Positions 42,758 to 52,185 are shown, counted from the first letter of the stretch. The stretch: DNA of 64,000 nucleotides from Rhodospirillales bacterium URHD0017 (GCA_900110395.1 FODP01000025.1:27090-91089), one strand, 5' to 3'. The notes: a model not told the origin generated them from the letters alone. Program-made: numbers and translations.

Positions 42758-44028
42758 CCGCAAAAGCCCCGACGTTCGCCACGCTGTTCCTGCGCGTCTT
42801 CCTGCCGTTCGCGCTCGCCTATTTCCTGTCCTACATCTTCCGCGGCGTGAACGCCGTGATCTTCCCCTATCTCGAGCGCGACATCGGCATCACCGCGGGC
42901 GATCTCGGGCTGCTCACCTCGGCCTTCTTCCTGTTCTTCGCCGGCTGCCAGCCGGTGCTGGGCGTCATGCTCGACCGCTACGGGCCACGCCGCGTGCAGG
43001 TCGTGCTGCTGGCGACGGCGGCTGTGGGCTCCGCGCTGTTCGGGCTGAGCCTCTCGCTCGGCGAGCTGATCGTGGCGCGCGTGCTGATCGGGCTGGGCTT
43101 CGCCGGCGGCCTGATGGCCGCCATCAAGGCGATCACGCTGTGGTATCCGCCCGAGCGCTGGGGCCTGATCACGGGCTTCCACATGATGGCGGGCGGGCTG
43201 GGCTCGATGGCAGCGACCTTGCCCGTCGAATGGTCGCTGTCGGTCGTGAGCTGGCAGGGCCTGTTCTTCTGGCTGGCGGGCATCTGCCTCGCGACCTCGG
43301 CGATCCTGTTCATCGTCGTGCCCGAACGCGCCGCGCAGCCGGGCGCCCCGTCGGACAAGGGGGGAACGCTGATCGATCAGTTCCGCATCACCGGCGCGGT
43401 GCTGACCGACGGCTTCTACTGGCGCATCCAGCCCCTGCTCTCGATCCAGCAGCTCGCCTTCATCGGCTGCATCACCTTGTGGATCGGCCCATGGCTGCGC
43501 GACGTCGGCGGCATCGCCGACAAGGAGGCGCGCGCCGACATCCAGCTCTGGACCACGGCGATCATGACCCTGGGCTTCGCCATGAGCGGCGTGGTCTCCA
43601 ACGCCTTCCGCCGCGTCGGCGTCACCGCCTTCATGTCGGTCGGCATCACCAGCACCCTGTTCGCCCTGGTCTGCGGCTGGCTCGCCTTCCTGCCGTCGTT
43701 CCATCCCGCCGTGGCCTGGCCATTGTTCGGCTTCCTGGGCGCACTGCCCATCCAGTACATGCCGCTCATGGTCTCGGCGTTTCCGCCCCACTATGCCGGC
43801 CGCGTCAGCACCTCGAGCAATCTCGTGGTCTTCTCGGTGATCTTCGCCGGCCAGTGGGCGATCGGGAAGATCGTCGACTTGTGGCCGCGCACGGCGAGCG
43901 GCTATTCACCCGACGGCTACACCTGGGCGTTCGGTGCGCTCTTCGTCCTGCAGCTCGCCGGTTTGCTATGGCTTGCCCTGTCGCGGGCGCGGCCGATGGC
44001 GCAGCCGCATCTCGCCCCGGCGGAGTGA
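42754..44028 (+). CDS. Major facilitator superfamily transporter
   Basis: A 424-residue protein with about 12 transmembrane helices. The loop 2-3 motif is present (GVMLDRYGPRRVQVVLL, compare G-x-x-x-D-R-x-G-R-R). It has a long central loop near residues 205-225 typical of the family. The substrate is unknown. It is translationally coupled to the SGNH gene upstream, suggesting handling of the same compound. Confidence 0.87.
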   Translation: MTAKAPTFATLFLRVFLPFALAYFLSYIFRGVNAVIFPYLERDIGITAGDLGLLTSAFFLFFAGCQPVLGVMLDRYGPRRVQVVLLATAAVGSALFGLSLSLGELIVARVLIGLGFAGGLMAAIKAITLWYPPERWGLITGFHMMAGGLGSMAATLPVEWSLSVVSWQGLFFWLAGICLATSAILFIVVPERAAQPGAPSDKGGTLIDQFRITGAVLTDGFYWRIQPLLSIQQLAFIGCITLWIGPWLRDVGGIADKEARADIQLWTTAIMTLGFAMSGVVSNAFRRVGVTAFMSVGITSTLFALVCGWLAFLPSFHPAVAWPLFGFLGALPIQYMPLMVSAFPPHYAGRVSTSSNLVVFSVIFAGQWAIGKIVDLWPRTASGYSPDGYTWAFGALFVLQLAGLLWLALSRARPMAQPHLAPAE

Positions 44029-44151
44029 GCATCGCGAATTGTCCGATAGACGATGAATAGAGCGGAGCCGCGGGGAAGCGGCGCCGCGTGATTATAACTC
44101 CGGTGCTAGACCGTGTCAACAGCCATGTTGCCTCTCGTCATGACGGGAAGC

Positions 44152-45069
44152 TCATGCCTCGCTCTTCTCCTCCGCGCCAGCGGCGCCTGGTGCCACGGCA
44201 TCTCGCCGCGGCAGATTGAGCGCGGACACGAGATCGCGCACCTCCTGACGCGCTGCGACGTGACTCAACGTCAATGACGGACCTTTGCCCCCGCGCTTCA
44301 GGTCGAGCAGCGTGAGCCCGGTCAGGAAAAGCTCCTTGTAGATCACGCGCTCGCTCAAGCCGGCGGCGATTCGGAAACCGATGCGCCTGGCCAGCGCCTC
44401 GATGACGGTGCCCATGTCGCGCTTGTTGCGCGCGGCGAGCGACGACAGGCGATTGCGCATCACCACCCAGTCGACCGGCCGGCCGCCCTGCACGGCGCGC
44501 AGCTGGCGCTGCTTCCACACCGCTTCGGCATAGATCGACGGCCGCACGATCCTGAGCGTGTCGGGATCGACGCGGGCCAGAAGGTCGAGGTCGATGAAGC
44601 TGTCGTTCAGCGGCGTCAGCAGCGTGTCGGCCCAGGTGTGCGCCAGCCGCGAGAGATAGGTGTCGCTGCCCGGCGTGTCGACGATCACGAAATCGACGGT
44701 GTCGATCACCTGCTCCAGCGCCGCCTCGAGACGCGACCGCTCGTCGGCCTGCGCTTCGCTGCGATCGGCCAGAGCCGACAGCGGCACCGCGGCATGGACG
44801 GGCATCGGCAACGCGACACCTTTGCGTTTGGCAAAGGCCGCGCGGTTCTCGACGTAGCGGCCGAGCGTGCCCTGCCGCGCATCGAGGTCGAGCGTGGCGA
44901 CCCTGGCGCCGTCGTTCAGCAACGCGACGGCGATGTGCAACGCCGTCGTCGACTTGCCCGAGCCGCCTTTCTCGTTGCCGATCACCAGGACGTGGCCGCG
45001 GCCGGGCGCCGGTGCCGCCTGGGCCTCGGCGATGCTGGGGTTGGGGGCGGGCTGGAAAGAGTTGCTCAT
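44152..45069 (-). CDS. mipZ: Division-plane positioning ATPase MipZ
   Basis: A 305-residue ParA/MinD-type ATPase. GNEKGGSGKSTTALHIAVALL is a deviant Walker A, DLDARQGTLGRYVENR the switch region, FVIVDTPGSDTYLSRLAH Walker B, and DWVVMRNRLSS and GLSERVIYKELF are MipZ signatures. MipZ inhibits FtsZ near the poles in alphaproteobacteria, which is the main evidence for the taxonomic placement. A REP-like element precedes it. Confidence 0.93.
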   Translation of the reverse strand: MSNSFQPAPNPSIAEAQAAPAPGRGHVLVIGNEKGGSGKSTTALHIAVALLNDGARVATLDLDARQGTLGRYVENRAAFAKRKGVALPMPVHAAVPLSALADRSEAQADERSRLEAALEQVIDTVDFVIVDTPGSDTYLSRLAHTWADTLLTPLNDSFIDLDLLARVDPDTLRIVRPSIYAEAVWKQRQLRAVQGGRPVDWVVMRNRLSSLAARNKRDMGTVIEALARRIGFRIAAGLSERVIYKELFLTGLTLLDLKRGGKGPSLTLSHVAARQEVRDLVSALNLPRRDAVAPGAAGAEEKSEA

Positions 45070-45080
45070 GGTTTCATGCT

Positions 45081-45173
45081 CCTCTCCCCCGTTAGGGGGA
45101 GAGGTTGGGTGAGGGGGTTGCGCACAGCCTTCGAAGCCCCCTCACCTAACCTCTCCCCCTAGCGGGGGAGAGG
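45081..45173. repeat. REP-like composite palindromic element (two 24-base palindromes)
   Basis: Palindromes with arms CCTCTCCCCC/GGGGGAGAGG at 45081-45104 and 45150-45173. The spacer is itself an inverted repeat (GGTTGGGTGAGGGGG against CCCCCTCACCTAACC), so the whole 93 bases can fold as one long hairpin. It lies between the molybdopterin oxidoreductase stop and mipZ. Same design as 22979..23072. Confidence 0.88.
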
Positions 45174-45200
45174 AACTTGAGTTGCGTGCGCGCGCGCTCA

Positions 45201-47309
45201 TCAGGGCTTCCTGATCCAGACGGCGGTGTCGTGGAACACCGCGCCGCCGTTGGGCCAGCCGGGATCGGCCGAGGTCAGCGCATTGATGCCCATGCCGGTC
45301 TCGAAGTTGCGGTTGGGCCAGATGCCCTCGACCACGACCACGCCCTTCTGCTGGCCGGCCCTGGGCTTGCAGCGCACGATCGTCTTGCCGCGCTCGTTGC
45401 CGATCTCCAGCCGCTCGCCCTCGACCACGCCAAGGGCCGCGCAATCGTCGGGATTCATCATCACCATCGGCCGCACCTCGCGCTTCTGGCTGCTCGGCGT
45501 CTCGGTGAAGGTCGAGTTGAGGAAGGTGCGCGCCGGTGCCGCGACCATGCGGAAGGGTTTTTCGGCCGTGGCGTTGTCGATCACGTCGAAATGGTCGGGC
45601 AGGCTCGGCATCTCCTTGCCGCGCGGGCCGTACGCCGCCCAGTCGGGCTTGAAGCGGAACTTCTTGTCGGGCCAGGCGAAGCCGTCGAGGAAGTGCGAGG
45701 TCTCGAAGCCGAGATGGAAGTCCTGGCCGCCCTTCTTGAAATTGGTCTCGGCGTCCCACATGCCCGACTCGCGAAGCGACTCGTCCATGATCTCCCACGG
45801 CGTCATGTCGAAGCCGCGGTGCTTCGCCCCCAGACGCCTGGCGAGCTCGGAGATCACGTAGTGGTTCTCGCGGCACTCGCCCGGCGGCTCGATCACCGCC
45901 TTGGTCACCTGGAAGAAGGTGTGGCCGCTCGCGGTATAGAAGTCGTCATGCTCGAGGAACATCGTCGCCGGCAGGACGATGTCGGCGAAGGCCGCCGTCT
46001 CGGTCAGGAACTGCTCGTGCACGCAGGTGAACAGGTCCTCGCGGCTAAAACCCTTGTGCACCAGTTCGAGCTCGGGACAGACCATCGCCGGGTTGGTGTT
46101 CTGGATCAGCAGCGCCGTCACCGGCGGCCCGCCGTTCAGTGCCTCGCGGTCGCCGGTCAGGATCGGCCCCAGGCGCGACTGGTCGAGCTCACGCAGCGAG
46201 GTGTCGACCATGTCGAGCCCCTCGATCAGCGTCTTCTTGATCGGGTACATGCCGGTGTGGCCGTAGAGCGCGCCGCCGCCCTTGTGCTTCCACGCGCCCG
46301 TCACCGCCGGCAGGCAGGTGACCGCGTGCATGTTGTGGGCCCCGTTGCGGCTGCGGCTGAAACCGTGATGGCAGCGGATGAAGGCGGCCTTGGCCTGGCC
46401 GTAGAGACGCGCGAAGGAAACGATCTCGTCGACCGACAGGCCGGTGATCGCGGCCGCCCATTCCGGCGTGCGCGTCGCCACGTGCGCCGCCAGCTCGTCG
46501 GGCGCATCGGTGTAGCGGCGCATGTAGTCCCAGTCGGCATAGCCCTCCTTGAACAGGACATGCATCATGGCAACGGCCAGCGCGCCATCGGTGCCGGGGC
46601 GCACGGCGAGATGGATGTCGGCCTGGTCGGCCGTGCCGGTGCGATAGGGATCGACCACGACCAGCTTCGCCCCGCGCTTCTTGGCGCGCATGGCGTGGGT
46701 CATGACGTTGACCTGGGTGTTCACCGGATTGCCGCCCCAGATCACCACCAGGTCGGAGTGCTCGTCGACCTCGCGCACGTCGGCGCCGCGCTTGACGCCC
46801 GTGCCCGCGATCCAGCCGGTGTCGGAGAGCGTCACGCAGATGGTTGAGAACCAGCGCGAGTATTTCATCGCGTGGCGCAGCCGGTTGATGCCGTCGCGCT
46901 GCACCAGCCCCATCGTGCCGGCATAGTAGTAGGGCCACACCGTCTCGCTGCCATGCTGGCGCGCCTTGGCTAAAAACTGCTCGGCGACGATGTCGAGCGC
47001 GTCGGCCCACGAGATCTCGGCGAACTGCCTGGATCCCTTGGGCCCGGTCCGGCGCAGCGGCTTCATCAGCCGGTCGGGATGATGGATGCGCTCGGCGTAG
47101 CGCGCGACCTTCTCGCAGATGACCCCGGCGGTGTAGTCGTTGCGCATCGAGCCGCGCACCCGGCCGATGCGTTTGCTGTCGAGCCGCTCGACATCGAGCG
47201 CGCAGGTGCTGGTGCAGTCGTGCGGGCACACCGAAGGCACGATGGTGACGCCGGATTCAATCTTCTTGGCCCCTGCAACGGGTGCAAAGGCATGATCGTC
47301 GGGGGACAT
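45201..47309 (-). CDS. Molybdopterin-dependent oxidoreductase with 4Fe-4S site
   Basis: A 702-residue protein of the formate dehydrogenase/DMSO reductase superfamily. CPHDCTSTCALDV plus a later GVICEKVARYAER gives the four cysteines of the N-terminal 4Fe-4S site. VIWGGNPVNTQVNVM and LIQNTNPAMVCPE are cofactor-binding motifs, and VMMNPDDCAALGV starts the molydopterin-dinucleotide domain. ATG 47309 was chosen; the open frame upstream is not family-like. No Tat signal is evident, so it may be cytoplasmic. The electron partner and substrate are unknown. Confidence 0.88.
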   Translation of the reverse strand: MSPDDHAFAPVAGAKKIESGVTIVPSVCPHDCTSTCALDVERLDSKRIGRVRGSMRNDYTAGVICEKVARYAERIHHPDRLMKPLRRTGPKGSRQFAEISWADALDIVAEQFLAKARQHGSETVWPYYYAGTMGLVQRDGINRLRHAMKYSRWFSTICVTLSDTGWIAGTGVKRGADVREVDEHSDLVVIWGGNPVNTQVNVMTHAMRAKKRGAKLVVVDPYRTGTADQADIHLAVRPGTDGALAVAMMHVLFKEGYADWDYMRRYTDAPDELAAHVATRTPEWAAAITGLSVDEIVSFARLYGQAKAAFIRCHHGFSRSRNGAHNMHAVTCLPAVTGAWKHKGGGALYGHTGMYPIKKTLIEGLDMVDTSLRELDQSRLGPILTGDREALNGGPPVTALLIQNTNPAMVCPELELVHKGFSREDLFTCVHEQFLTETAAFADIVLPATMFLEHDDFYTASGHTFFQVTKAVIEPPGECRENHYVISELARRLGAKHRGFDMTPWEIMDESLRESGMWDAETNFKKGGQDFHLGFETSHFLDGFAWPDKKFRFKPDWAAYGPRGKEMPSLPDHFDVIDNATAEKPFRMVAAPARTFLNSTFTETPSSQKREVRPMVMMNPDDCAALGVVEGERLEIGNERGKTIVRCKPRAGQQKGVVVVEGIWPNRNFETGMGINALTSADPGWPNGGAVFHDTAVWIRKP

Positions 47310-47356
47310 TCCTAGACGCTCCGCGAAAAGTGCCGCAGCATACAGGGCGTCAGCCC

Positions 47357-48553
47357 ATGGGAACACCCCGCCCCCGCCGCGCCACGACGGCAGATACCGC
47401 CGCTGTTGCCGCGCTTTCGCCGGCAATTATCCCCACGGATGCCGAGGACCGCGCCGTGTTCGTGATCGACGGAGCGACCGGGCCGACCGCCGCCATCGAC
47501 CTGCGCCAAATGGCCGATCACATCAGCGTGGATCATCTCGTCGGCGGCCGGCGCGAACGCCGCCGGCTGCTCGCCCATGCTGCCGCCGCGGCGCGCACGA
47601 TGGGCCTCCATGAACTGCGATGGCCGGGCTTTCCGAGCGGCCGCAGACATGTCCGCAACGGACCGCTGCAACGGGCCGGCGACTATCTCGACAACCTCGG
47701 CGTGCCCGTGTGGCGCGACGGCACCGCCTCGCTGCCGCAGACCCTGTACTTCCGCGGGACCTGGGCCGCCGTCGCGCTTCTGATCGGCTTCGGCAGCATC
47801 TCGGCCGCGGTGTTCCTCGGCGAGGACATCACGCTGGCACACATCGCCATCCCGGCCGTGCTCTGCGCGATCGCAACAGTCTTCGCCATTTTCCAGATCG
47901 GACTCCTGACGATCGCCGCGCGTCGCATCGGCGGCCGGGGCGCCTTCGCCGCGACATCGGCAGCAGCAGCCGCCGCCCTCCTGGCGATCGGCGCGCTGCT
48001 GATCGACCGCGCGGCGCCGACGCTGGTGGAGATGTGGGCCATCTACACGGGCGACGTCGAGCTGAACCAGCTCGCGGTCCGCGTCAGTGCGGACGGCAGC
48101 ACGCTCTACGTCGAGGGATCCTACGGCCTGGGCGGCGAGACCACCGTGCGCCGGGCGCTGGACCAGAACCCCGGCATCCGCACCGTCGTGCTGGCCGGCC
48201 CCGGCGGGCGCATATCGGTGGGCTTCGAACTCTACGAGCTGTTTCGCGAACGCAAGCTCGCGACCCGCGTCGACGACGAATGCGCTTCGGCCTGCACGAT
48301 CGCCTTCCTGGGCGGCGTCGAGCGCAGCATTTCGCCGGGCGGCCGGCTGGGCTTTCATCGCGGCTCGTTTCCCGGCCTCAGCGACAACGACATGTACGAA
48401 AGCAACCGCGATTTCCGCCGCTTCCTGCTCTACACCGCCAGGCTCACCGCGCAATTCGTCGACCGCGTCTTCGCCACGCCGCCCGACGACATCTGGGAGC
48501 CGACGCCGCAGGAATTGCTGGCGGGCCGGGTCATCAACCGCGTAAATCACTGA
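47357..48553 (+). CDS. Membrane protein with ClpP-fold-like (COG3904-type) C-terminal domain
   Basis: A 398-residue protein. Residues 125-215 contain about three transmembrane helices. The C-terminal domain has VVLAGPGGRISVG, ECASACTIAFLGG and GGRLGFHRGSF, the pattern of periplasmic ClpP-crotonase-like COG3904 proteins in alphaproteobacteria. The first 110 residues lack motifs. Its 5' end is 47 bases from the divergent oxidoreductase gene. A proteolytic role is inferred from fold resemblance only. Confidence 0.75.
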   Translation: MGTPRPRRATTADTAAVAALSPAIIPTDAEDRAVFVIDGATGPTAAIDLRQMADHISVDHLVGGRRERRRLLAHAAAAARTMGLHELRWPGFPSGRRHVRNGPLQRAGDYLDNLGVPVWRDGTASLPQTLYFRGTWAAVALLIGFGSISAAVFLGEDITLAHIAIPAVLCAIATVFAIFQIGLLTIAARRIGGRGAFAATSAAAAAALLAIGALLIDRAAPTLVEMWAIYTGDVELNQLAVRVSADGSTLYVEGSYGLGGETTVRRALDQNPGIRTVVLAGPGGRISVGFELYELFRERKLATRVDDECASACTIAFLGGVERSISPGGRLGFHRGSFPGLSDNDMYESNRDFRRFLLYTARLTAQFVDRVFATPPDDIWEPTPQELLAGRVINRVNH

Positions 48554-48615
48554 CCCTTCTTATAAGCGCTGAAACTGTTGGCGGATGGAACCAACCATGA
48601 ATAAGAAGGGCTGAC

Positions 48616-50265
48616 ATGATCCCGCGCGGCCTTTCCTACGACGACGCGATGCGCCAGTTCCGCTGGCCCAGGCCCGAACGCTTCAACATGGGCCGCGCCG
48701 TCTGCGAGCGCCATCCCCGCGAGGCGCTGGCGCTGATCGTCGAGGCGGCCGACGGCGTGGTGCGCCACTGGACCTTCGGCCAGCTGCTGGCTGCGAGCTC
48801 GCGGCTCGCCAACGCGCTTGCCGCCCAGGGTACAGGCAAGGGCATCGGCAAGGGCGATCGCGTCGGCGTGTTCCTGAGCCAGGGCGCCGAGCTCACGATC
48901 TGCCATATCGCGGCCTATCGCATGGGCGCCGTGGTGCTGCCGCTGTTCACGCTGTTCGGCGAGGAAGCGCTGGAATATCGCCTGGCCAACGCCGAGGCCT
49001 CGGCTGTCATCACCGACATGAGCCAGCTGCCCAAGGTGCTGGCCGTGCGCGATCGCCTGCCGCATCTCAAGACGATCATCGCGATCGGCGCCGGCGCCAA
49101 CGACAGCGCCTTCCTCGACTGGGACCGCCTGCTCGGCGCCGCCTCCGACAGCTTCGCCACGGTCGACACCCTGGCCGAGGATCCGGCGCTGCTGATCTAC
49201 ACCTCGGGCACGACCGGCCAGCCCAAGGGCGCGCTGCATGCCCATCGCGTGCTGCTGGGCTCGATCCCGCCGGTCGAGCAGTGGCTCAGCCACTGGCCGC
49301 AGGGCAACGAGGTGATGTGGACGCCGGCCGAATGGGCGTGGATCGCGGGCCTTTTCGACGCGCTGTTCCCGGCCTGGTTCTACGGCACGCCGGTGGTGGC
49401 GCATCGCTTCCAGAAATTCGATCCCGAACGCGCCTTCGCCCTGCTCGACCGGCATCGCGTCGGCGTCGCCTTCGTCCCGCCGACGGCGCTCAAGATGATG
49501 CGCCAGGTCCACAAGCCGCGCGATCGCTGGGCCTACGATCTCCGCGCCATCAGCACCGGCGGCGAGGCGATGGGCGAGGAGCTGCTCGACTGGGGCCGCG
49601 ACACCTTCGGCACCACCATCTCGGAAGGCTACGGCCAGACCGAGATGAACCTGATGCTGCTGAACTCGCCCGAGTGGTTCGAGGTGCGGCCGGGCTCGTG
49701 CGGCCGCGCCTGTCCCGGCCGCAAGGTCGCGATCGTCGACAACGGCGGCAACCTGCTGCCGCCCGGCGAGGACGGCCAGATCGCGGGCTTCCGGCACGAT
49801 CCCATCGTCATGCTGGAGTACTGGCGCAATCCGGAGGCGACGGCGAAGAAGTTCGCCGGCGACTGGCTCTTGACCGGCGATCTCGGCCGCATCGACGAGG
49901 ACGGCTATGTCTTCTTCAAGAGCCGCGACGACGACGTCATCACCTCGGGCGGCTACCGCATCGGCCCGGGCGAGATCGAGGAATGCCTGATGGGCCATCC
50001 CGCCGTCGCCATGGTCGGCGTCGTCGGCATCCCCGACAAGGTGCGCACCGAGATCGTGAAGGCCTTCGTGCAGCTCAGGCCCGAGATCGTCGGCACCGAC
50101 TCGCTCAAGACCGACCTTGCCAATTTCGTGAAGACCCGCCTCGCCGCCCACGAATATCCCCGTGAGGTCGAGTTCGTGGCCGAGCTGCCGCTCACCACGA
50201 CCGGCAAGATCATGCGCCGCGAACTCCGGCGCCTGGATGCGGAGCGGAAGCGCGGCCATCGCTAG
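48616..50265 (+). CDS. Acyl-CoA synthetase / AMP-forming ligase
   Basis: A 549-residue ANL superfamily enzyme. LIYTSGTTGQPKGALHAH is the P-loop motif A3, STGGEAMGEE and GYGQTEMN follow, then LTGDLGRIDEDGYV, and the C-terminal PLTTTGKIMRREL contains the catalytic Lys. It would activate a carboxylic acid to a CoA thioester. The start ATG 48616 follows AAGGGC. No operon partner is evident. The likely substrate is a short- to medium-chain fatty acid, unproven. Confidence 0.9.
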   Translation: MIPRGLSYDDAMRQFRWPRPERFNMGRAVCERHPREALALIVEAADGVVRHWTFGQLLAASSRLANALAAQGTGKGIGKGDRVGVFLSQGAELTICHIAAYRMGAVVLPLFTLFGEEALEYRLANAEASAVITDMSQLPKVLAVRDRLPHLKTIIAIGAGANDSAFLDWDRLLGAASDSFATVDTLAEDPALLIYTSGTTGQPKGALHAHRVLLGSIPPVEQWLSHWPQGNEVMWTPAEWAWIAGLFDALFPAWFYGTPVVAHRFQKFDPERAFALLDRHRVGVAFVPPTALKMMRQVHKPRDRWAYDLRAISTGGEAMGEELLDWGRDTFGTTISEGYGQTEMNLMLLNSPEWFEVRPGSCGRACPGRKVAIVDNGGNLLPPGEDGQIAGFRHDPIVMLEYWRNPEATAKKFAGDWLLTGDLGRIDEDGYVFFKSRDDDVITSGGYRIGPGEIEECLMGHPAVAMVGVVGIPDKVRTEIVKAFVQLRPEIVGTDSLKTDLANFVKTRLAAHEYPREVEFVAELPLTTTGKIMRRELRRLDAERKRGHR

Positions 50266-50449
50266 CGGCGAGCGGTCAGCCACGATACTGAAGTCATTCC
50301 GCATAATAACTCAAGTCAGCAACATTGGCAAGCCAGGCAACCACGACACCACGGGTGGTATTTTTGCGCACCATGTAGGGACACAACAGGCGGTAGTGCG
50401 GTCAGTGCAAGCATCGGCGGCAATTATGCGCCTTGCATCAAGCTGCGAA

Positions 50450-50475
50450 TAGACTAAGTCTAATGGACTAGATCG
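50450..50475 (+). promoter_or_regulatory. Palindromic operator candidate before the toxin-antitoxin genes
   Basis: TAGAC-TAA-GTCTA (50450-50462) is a perfect inverted repeat, and AGTC/GACT near 50458-50470 may be a second half-site. It lies 22 bases before the antitoxin start, in an AT-rich gap. Autoregulation by the antitoxin complex is the usual system logic. Confidence 0.45.
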
Positions 50476-50483
50476 AGGTCACC

Positions 50484-50729
50484 ATGCGCAAAGTCAACAT
50501 GCACGAAGCGAAGACCCACCTATCTCGCCTGGTCGAGCGGGCCGCCAAGGGGGAAGGCTTCATCATCGCCAAGGCCGGCAAGCCACTGGTCAAGGTGGTG
50601 CCACTGTCTGCCAGCGAGCCGGCGGTGCCGCGCCGCCTGGGCTTCCTCACGGGCGAGGTCACCGTGCCGGATGACTTTGATCGCATGGGCCAAGACCAGA
50701 TCGAGCGCCAGTTCCACGGCAGCAAATGA
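50484..50729 (+). CDS. Type II antitoxin, Phd/YefM family
   Basis: An 81-residue protein: VNMHEAKTHLSRLVERAAKGE and IIAKAGKPLVKVVPL are the Phd/YefM DNA-binding region, with a flexible toxin-binding tail. A GAGGT ribosome binding site precedes ATG 50484. It overlaps the PIN toxin by four bases. It should neutralise the toxin and repress the pair through the upstream palindrome. Confidence 0.88.
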   Translation: MRKVNMHEAKTHLSRLVERAAKGEGFIIAKAGKPLVKVVPLSASEPAVPRRLGFLTGEVTVPDDFDRMGQDQIERQFHGSK

Positions 50730-51112
50730 CTCTGCTGATCGACACGCATCTTTTGCTGTGGGCCGCCGGACAGCCCCAGAAACTATCCAGACCAGCGCGG
50801 CGGCTCTTGGACGACCCGGACGAGCGCCTATGGTTTAGCGCCGTGAGTTTATGGGAAGTAGCCATCAAGCATGCTTTGGCTCGCGAGGATTTCCGCGTCG
50901 AGCCAAACCGACTTCGGCGCGGACTCCTCGACAATGGCTGGCGCGAATTGACGATCTCCAGCGAGCATGCGGTCGCCACCCTGGACCTGCCGCCGCTGCA
51001 CAAGGACCCGTTCGACCGCATGCTGCTCGCGCAGGCTCGCGTCGAAGGGCTGAGCCTCGTGACATCGGACGAGCTTGTCGCGCGCTATCCTGGAAACGTG
51101 CGCAAGGTTTGA
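50726..51112 (+). CDS. PIN-domain toxin (VapC-like RNase)
   Basis: The 128-residue protein has the acidic PIN residues: LLIDTHLLLW (first Asp), AVSLWEVAIK (Glu), DPFDRMLLAQA (Asp) and TSDELV (Asp). It would cleave a specific RNA when free. ATG 50726 overlaps the antitoxin stop (ATGA), giving 1:1 coupling. The pair is complete. Confidence 0.9.
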   Translation: MTLLIDTHLLLWAAGQPQKLSRPARRLLDDPDERLWFSAVSLWEVAIKHALAREDFRVEPNRLRRGLLDNGWRELTISSEHAVATLDLPPLHKDPFDRMLLAQARVEGLSLVTSDELVARYPGNVRKV

Positions 51113-51240
51113 AATCGGCGACGCGGGTTCACTGGTTGCACCTCGGCTCGCGCTATATGGTTGCCCACAGGCTCAAGATGTAAAATGGCTTTAATGCTCA
51201 CGCTGTGAAACGCCAGCAGAATGCCATATGAAGGAGGTTC

Positions 51241-51750
51241 TCATGTCTCGGGCGACGCGGGTTGCCAAGGCGACAGCCGCGGAATCCACCGCGGGACGTT
51301 GGCCCGGAATTCCTCGTACCGGGCCCCAAACGTCTGAGCCAGCACCGGCTCCTCGTACGCCAGGACAAAGGCGTGGAAGGCGAGCCACATCAGCCCGCCG
51401 TAAATCACGAGACGCCAGTCGCCGAACAGGATCGCTTGGCCCAGAACGACGGCGACGACGGCAACGTAGATAGGATTGCGCACGTAGCGATAGAGACCCG
51501 TCACCACGAGGTTCTGCGTCGGAGCGATCGGCGCCGGCGTGCCGAGCCCTTGCAGTGCAAAGCGCGCAAACGAGTCGACAAGCCCAGGTACGCCCGCGAC
51601 GATCAACAGGATCCCGACAGCGCGCGTCGCCTGCAGATCGAAGAACGGCGGCAGAAATTCCCAACGCGTCATCCACCACGGAATGAGCCCCGCCAAGACG
51701 CTGGGAGCGACCACAAAAAAGAGGGCGGACCCTAGAATGGCCATCGCCAT
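51241..51750 (-). CDS. Isoprenylcysteine carboxyl methyltransferase-like membrane protein
   Basis: A 169-residue protein with four to five hydrophobic helices. It carries GLYRYVRNPIYVA, VLAYEEPVLAQTFGARYEEF and RWIPRL near the end. These motifs match the ICMT/PEMT-like SAM-dependent methyltransferases. Bacterial members methylate lipids or unknown small targets. ATG 51750 was used; ATG 51744 is also possible. It has no operon partner. Confidence 0.85.
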   Translation of the reverse strand: MAMAILGSALFFVVAPSVLAGLIPWWMTRWEFLPPFFDLQATRAVGILLIVAGVPGLVDSFARFALQGLGTPAPIAPTQNLVVTGLYRYVRNPIYVAVVAVVLGQAILFGDWRLVIYGGLMWLAFHAFVLAYEEPVLAQTFGARYEEFRANVPRWIPRLSPWQPASPET

Positions 51751-51896
51751 CGTGCGTCTCCTACGGTCGCCTCTTGACGATGGCGCCGAACTTCTCGGTC
51801 TCGGCGCGCCACCAAGGCTAGCAGGTTGCGACTATGTGCGGAAAGTGCGCGATGACAGCTTCTGACCCGAAGCCGACGTCTGACAAGCACCGAGGG

Positions 51897-51963
51897 ACGT
51901 CCGCTTCCAGGGGTAAAGCGGACGTGACCTCGACATGACCGGCTTTCTGACGCAAAGCGGTCA
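51897..51963. repeat. Pair of palindromes, repeat-like
   Basis: First inverted repeat: ACGTCCGCTT (51897-51906) and AAGCGGACGT (51916-51925), perfect. Second: TGACCGGCTTT from 51936 and AAAGCGGTCA ending 51963, imperfect. The sequence type resembles palindromic intergenic repeats of soil alphaproteobacteria. Confidence 0.6.
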
Positions 51964-52008
51964 TCGCGGAAGGTTGCCGTACACTTTGTCGGCCTCGCGG
52001 CGCTGTTC

Positions 52009-52185
52009 CTATTTCGCGAGGTTTGATTGTGAAGGCGGTGCGGCGTTCGACTGGGCGGTGATGCCATAGGGCGCCACGCACGATCCGTCGGAGCCGACCA
52101 GGGCAGACGGGTCGGCGGCGATGGCGCGGACCTCGGCTTCCGACACCGATCGCACCACGATGCGGGTGGCGCCCTTGTCGGCCAT
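52009..52185 (-). pseudogene. 3' remnant of an N-acyl-D-amino-acid deacylase-like gene
   Basis: A 58-residue frame from ATG 52185 reads DKGATRIVVRSVSEAEV then PSALVGSDG, matching the conserved late region of D-aminoacylases (SMSEEDV then IGSDG), then ends at a TAG. Full members exceed 450 residues. Upstream in frame there is a TAG three codons before the ATG, so the 5' part is gone. The remnant sits in a repeat-rich gap, implying gene loss. Confidence 0.6.

Noticed and set aside
44067..44082. GCCGC/GCGGC hairpin after the MFS gene as a terminator
   Set aside because: The arms are only five bases and no T-run follows.
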